Below are positions 59,561-64,000 of a stretch of DNA of 64,000 bases, one piece after another. How positions within the stretch are numbered: position 1 is the first letter of the stretch; each line of letters opens with the position of its first letter. Source of the stretch: Tubiluchus corallicola (Eukaryota; Priapulida; Priapulimorpha; Priapulimorphida; Tubiluchidae). The stretch lies in the NCBI GenBank assembly GCA_030141605.1, contig JAQGDQ010000012.1, positions 436,001-500,000 on the forward strand, read 5' to 3'. Below the pieces are notes generated by a model. The model had not been told where the DNA came from and did not search any database. It saw only the letters and a list, made by a program, of their open reading frames with translations. The position numbers were made by a program, and so were the translations under genes.

Positions 59561-61873
59561 AATAAATGATTGTTTATTAATCATGTTACAAATAAAGCTG
59601 CTGGCTTCTTTTCTGCCCACTTGACTACAATTAGTTCTTGAAAACTCTTACAACAACACAGGTAACTGTTTAGCATCTACAAACAATTTTACTATTGTAA
59701 AATTAACTTTTCGCTTTTATTATAGCAATTACACACTAATATAATTACTATCAAGACCATAATAATATATTCGGCACTATAACAGCTGTTAATTGCAATT
59801 ACAATCCTACGACCTTGCAAAAGCAGCTAAATTTGCAAAGCTTTTACTAATTTCACATAAAGCCTAGTAAAACTAGTGTGCAAAGCCCATTTACTAGCTT
59901 TCTGATGGCCGATACATACAAGCATTAGGGTGGAGTAACATGATTAGCAAGACTGAATACTAGTCCTACACGATCAAGTTAAAAGGCTTTTCCCTCAAAA
60001 CTGGCTGTCGTTTTGAGAAACGAATACAAAATTTATGACAGTGATTACTTTGTTACACATTGAGTAACATGAAGGCAGCCTCAAATACATTAATTATGTG
60101 AACGGGCTGGAAGTATTAAGCAAGACCAAACGCGATCAAACACGGTACTTTCATTGGATTGAAGTTTCCAAATAAGTCACAACTGAAGTTAAATTATGTT
60201 TTGGTCTTAGGAAAATTGCAACACTATACAACATAGTTGCAGCTGCTGAGCCAGTAACACCATCTCTGCAAAGGAGGAACTATAATATAGTTTCTATAGT
60301 TCACAGCGAAGAGGACACCAGAACATAACTTAGTTTAGTCTAACTTGGTTCAGGCAAAGAAAGGAACAGACATCTCCTCTGGGGGGGGGGGGGGCAAAGA
60401 AAGCAATTACAAGTGCACAGTGTAAATTCCACAGGGCATATATTTTTCAACCAAGCTTAAGAATTACAGTGTAACACAACAGTATTGTCATATGCAGGAA
60501 AGTCTTTCCACAAATCACAATTAAACTTGCAACTAATGACATTGCTTGAATTCATGAACACTAACAAATTTAATCTGAACAAGAAACACAACCAATACCA
60601 AAGGTAAAACACGTTATTGTAGTTATATCAAACAATTACCTCTTTCAGTCACAATCAAAAGCAGCTGGACAAAATTCACAAATTTAAGTGCCACCAAACA
60701 GTATCTACAAACACCATGTTTCTGTGTACATGTAGTTAAAAATCGTTTTTGAAACATTGTAAACAAGTGCATCACAGCTACTGCAGCACAAAATAGCTAC
60801 ACAGGTAATATACAAAAGCATACTCATCATTCTAGCTATGTGCCAAATGACAAAGTCACAAACTCTTCAGGTTTGCAATCCTGAAACTATCACGCATTCT
60901 GCATTCTGCAGCAGAGACAACTTTGGATAGTAAACTTCTGCAGTTTTCCCAAACTTCTCCCAAATTCAGTCAGAAGCACACTTAAGGGTGTTTGTGAGAA
61001 ACTGCGACAATCTATTGTCAGTAATTTGCAAATAACAATTACAACTGCAATTCAAAAACATGGTGAAGCATTGGGTTTAATTTACATATTGTATTTAATA
61101 TGGATTACTTTGCAGTACTTAAAATACAAAGAATACCAGGTAACCTCAATCAATATAACTAATATCATGTACATAGTGTATAAATTACCTTCACTCACTC
61201 AAATGCAAGCATTAAAATAAAAGAGAAATAGTTTTTGAAAATGACGATTAAAAAGTTCAAAAGGTCAATTCATGCAAAGCAAATTAGTTTTTTTGCTCAT
61301 CAAAAGAAATAACATCATAAACATGAATGGCAAATGTATGAAAAATATCAATTTGTTAAAAGTGAATATTTTATCATACTGCACTTCCTCCAATAACACA
61401 GCCAGCAAACTTTGGCTATGAAAGCCTTCAGTACATACACCTTCTAATAAAATCGAAATGCTAAGCAAAAAAGAATTTTTTCCAATCCATTTTTGCACCT
61501 AAAATTATTAGGTAAATAAGATGCTCTCACATTAATCATTGCATGCACAATCATGGTTAACATGGAAAGCATTTTGTGAGTGTAATTCTGACACTGCTGC
61601 CCAATATTATATTGACACCACCCATTTTTCTTGCAAATTAACGTGAAAATAACATCATCCTGATAATTATAAATATGTCAGAAACTTATCATTGGCTTAA
61701 TTGCAGCAAAACTCGCTTTTAAAGTTTATCAACCGAGAAAACATAAACTCAGCAATTTCTGCTATATTTCAAGATTAACAATGTCGCAGGCTAAGAAATT
61801 GTCGCCAAGTGAACTACAATATGGGTTTACAATGACAACAACTACAACAAAAATGAACAATTTTACAATAAAT
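59561..61873 (-). other. Possible long 3' UTR of the last minus-strand gene
   Basis: No coding sequence recognised on either strand in 2.3 kb directly downstream of the stop codon at 61874. Both strands carry AATAAA-like words near 59560-59600, which would suit a poly(A) site for this gene. This is inference from position. A 14-base G run lies at 60381-60394. Confidence 0.3.
60381..60394. repeat. Poly(G) tract, 14 bases
   Basis: An uninterrupted G run in AT-rich DNA. On the minus strand it is poly(C), within the presumed 3' UTR. A shorter G9 run lies at about 58116-58124. Length is likely to be polymorphic or subject to sequencing error. Confidence 0.85.
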
Positions 61874-62083
61874 TCATGCAGGAGCCTCTTGCGTGTCTAG
61901 TGGCGCCTCTGTCCGCTGTCGCTTGGCATCGTCTACATTTGGCAGATTTTCACCGGATGTTTGAAGCTCTTCACTCAGCAAGCGTTTTGCTGGTAACAAG
62001 GGCTGTGGCGGAGGTGCTTGTGGCAATCCTACTGGCTGCACTGCTGCCTGCTGAGGTCCACTCTGTAGCTGTCCAGATGAAAT
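61874..62083 (-). CDS. 3'-terminal exon of an unrecognised nuclear-looking protein
   Basis: 69 codons and a TGA, opened by a CAG acceptor at 62084-62085. It is rich in Gln, Pro and Ala at first (LPQAPPPQPLLPAKR), then acidic with a basic KRQR patch and ending QEAPA. The composition suits the disordered end of a transcription or RNA-processing factor, and AKRQR could serve in nuclear import. Phase 0 joins it in frame to the exon at 63930. I do not recognise the family. Confidence 0.65.
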   Translation of the reverse strand: MSSGQLQSGPQQAAVQPVGLPQAPPPQPLLPAKRLLSEELQTSGENLPNVDDAKRQRTEAPLDTQEAPA

Positions 62084-62710
62084 CTGCCACACAATAATAA
62101 TAATAAATAATGGCTAATACAGCTAACATTAGTTAGCAATAAAAATATAAATTTTAGATACAAATATTAGCTAAGAAACCACAGCAATCAAGATGAGGCT
62201 CCGTGATTCACAAGTTTGTCATTTTGAGGATCGTGATGTTTGACACAAGGTCGTTTTTTAGGCCAGATTTTATTCACAAATTCTCATAATCAATAAAGGC
62301 AGCCAATTAAAAAATTTTCCCCAGTGGTGCCTTCTGGTCAAATGAGGTCAAACGGTTTTCACATCCAAATTTCGTTCAACAAATGCTAACATTTTATTAG
62401 GATTCCCACATGTGCTCCTTGAGCTGTGGATCATTGAAGGACCCTTGAAGTTCTTATCCTACATCCTGTATTTTCAACGAAAAAACCTGCATCTAACTCG
62501 TTTATTGAAATTCCTAGATCCTCCCTTGGATTCTTCAACTATATCAACCATTCTTCCTCCATCCCTCCATGGGAGGAGTACTTTTTTTTGTCTATGCAGT
62601 GTTGCTACTTGTCAGCAGACAACAAGTCACTTAATTCCTTGCACTGAGCTGACTTGGATCCTCCTATTATGCCCACCATTGTGCAGCTAATGATGCTCAT
62701 ACCCATTTAC

Positions 62711-63161
62711 TAGGATGCACCGGATCCACTTTTGCCAGCTCCAGATTGGATCCGGACCTGTGTATTGGTTCCTCACACGGATTTACAAATAAATGTAAAC
62801 GATACTTCATTTGTTTAGCCTTTTGTTCATCTGGTTGCATCACCTGTCAGCTTTCAGGATCACAAAGTGAAGATTGCTGGTATCGCTTGCTTATAAAAAC
62901 TAAGCGATGCTTTCGTAATTTCTAAAGATTTTAATAAAAACCTTCAAATTCTTTTAAAAAATTATGACTATTCAGGTAATTAAACTGTTATGCATATTTT
63001 TTCTTACCGACTCTTATTTTTTTCACAATTGGTGCGCAATTTGGTAGTTTTACACATAGTAAAATAGAAATGCAAACAGTTCAAAATCTGACGAAAATTT
63101 CAGCCGGATCCATTAAAATTGCCAGATATCAGTATCTGGATCCAAATTCGTTGCATCCCTA
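62711..63161. mobile_element. hAT-type MITE with 8-bp target-site duplication
   Basis: The left end is TAGGATGCACCGGATCCA. The inverted right end is TAGGGATGCAACGAATTTGG followed by ATCCA. TAGGGATGCA is typical of hAT ends. The eight bases outside each end, CCATTTAC (62703-62710) and CTGTTTAC (63162-63169), match at 6 of 8, as expected for an old 8-bp hAT target duplication. The GGATCC/GGATCCGG word recurs inside both ends. Length 451 bp, non-coding, in the intron of the last minus-strand gene. Confidence 0.8.
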
Positions 63162-63686
63162 CTGTTTACCCCTGTGCTTTGGATGCCATAGGGACGATTT
63201 ATGAAATTTACCTCTTCCCAAAGTTATCCCAAATTAAAAATCACAAGGCTACCCAAAATGATTTAAACTCAAACTGTGGACAGACGACAGATGCAGCATG
63301 ATGGCATAAGGTCACTAGGCTTGAAAAGTCAGAGGACCCAAAAATGGTTAAGAGTATTTTTAAAGCAAAATATGAAAGACAGCCCCGAGTTCAAGATAAT
63401 TTAAAGAAAAATGTGGAAACATTACAAAGAATCTTTAAAAATTTTATGTGGAATACCATTAAATAATGGAATAGCACTAAGGGTTTCAGTAAAATCATAG
63501 GACTCTCAAACAGAATGCAGACGTTCATAGGTAGAGGCCCACATTCTAGCATGCCAAAAAATATATTTGCAAGTTTATTTGCATTGTTTCAAATTTTTTT
63601 CTGAAAGCATTTAACAGATTTACTAAATTACAGATAAAAATTAGGCTCAAAAAATTGTCTGACACAGAAAGAAATTGTAGAAATAC

Positions 63687-63806
63687 GAAATCTCACCTTA
63701 GTAACAGATAGACACCATGGTAGTGAACCTGTTCACTTTAACAAAGTGATTAACTCGGGGAAATAGTGGAAATCTCAGTCTAGTGACAAACAGACACCAA
63801 GGTAAA
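63687..63806. repeat. 38-bp direct repeat, two copies 82 bp apart
   Basis: GAAATCTCA, YYTAGTRACARAYAGACACCA and GGTARWG occur at 63687-63724 and 63769-63806 with a few substitutions. Intronic, origin unknown. Confidence 0.6.
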
Positions 63807-63929
63807 GTTACCGTGATCATTTTTAACAGTAGCGTTTTCAACTGTAATTATAGCAAGAAAGATACAGTTTTGTATACCAACTAGTTTTTAAATTTAATCG
63901 AGTAAGAATGTTTTTAGATAATCACGTAC

Positions 63930-63986
63930 CTGTAAAACAGGTGGTGCTGATAAATGTCGAACAACAACGCCAGTTGGTGACGCCAT
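63930..63986 (-). CDS. Upstream exon of the last minus-strand gene (partial)
   Basis: A frame reading MASPTGVVVRHLSAPPVLQ ends at a good donor CAG|GTACGTG. It joins in phase 0 with the terminal exon at 62083, giving VLQ-ISSGQLQ. The Met at 63986 may be internal, because the frame stays open to the window edge. Exons between 62084 and 63929 were not found, so the two may be adjacent. Confidence 0.5.
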
Positions 63987-64000
63987 GCTAGCATGAATGA

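Noticed and set aside
61876-62097. 73-codon plus-strand open frame
   Set aside because: Antisense shadow of the real minus-strand terminal exon.

Overview
This 64 kb window is AT-rich nuclear DNA from an animal, most likely an invertebrate. I cannot name the phylum. The evidence is spliced genes with GT-AG introns from under 0.3 kb to over 4 kb, proteins typical of metazoans (a ZDHHC2/15/20-type palmitoyltransferase pair, a SEPT6/8/11-group septin, CFIm25, an ER-type MSP-domain protein), and a rich load of decayed transposons (Penelope-like, non-LTR LINE, tRNA-derived SINE, pogo-type and hAT-type non-autonomous elements). There are no bacterial operons, CRISPR arrays or rRNA genes.

Layout. 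1-8 kb: on the minus strand, one exon that looks like the N-terminus of a PP1-type phosphatase running off the left edge. Next to it is a repeat district holding a broken Penelope-like reverse transcriptase (about 5.4-7.35 kb) flanked by two same-strand SINE copies, a 17-bp perfect hairpin and a microsatellite. 9.3-31.1 kb, plus strand: two tandem DHHC palmitoyltransferase genes (9345-19648 and 22030-31080), each with nine coding exons and identical intron phases. Their introns hold three inverted-repeat elements and LINE remnants. 32.6-33.4 kb, minus: an MSP-domain membrane protein, convergent with the second DHHC gene. 38.0-48.7 kb, minus: a ten-exon septin with a 4.2-kb second intron that contains an 884-bp pogo-type element. 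48.7-54.1 kb: no gene seen, but a LINE 3' fragment, a 0.2-kb tandem duplication and a pogo-type element just upstream of the next gene. 54.2-54.9 kb, plus: an uninterrupted NUDT21/CFIm25 reading frame. 55-61.8 kb: no convincing gene, partly perhaps the 3' UTR of the last gene. 61.9-64 kb, minus: the 3'-terminal exons of an unrecognised nuclear-looking protein, with a hAT-type element in its intron.

The genes are not a functional cluster. The two palmitoyltransferases are a tandem duplication; the others are ordinary unrelated housekeeping or cell-biology genes. The most unusual content is the diversity of small inverted-repeat elements inside introns and near a start codon, several with readable target-site duplications, and the divergence of the two DHHC paralogues at their C-termini. 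All exon structures are hand-read from splice signals, frame continuity and remembered family sequence patterns; no database search was possible.
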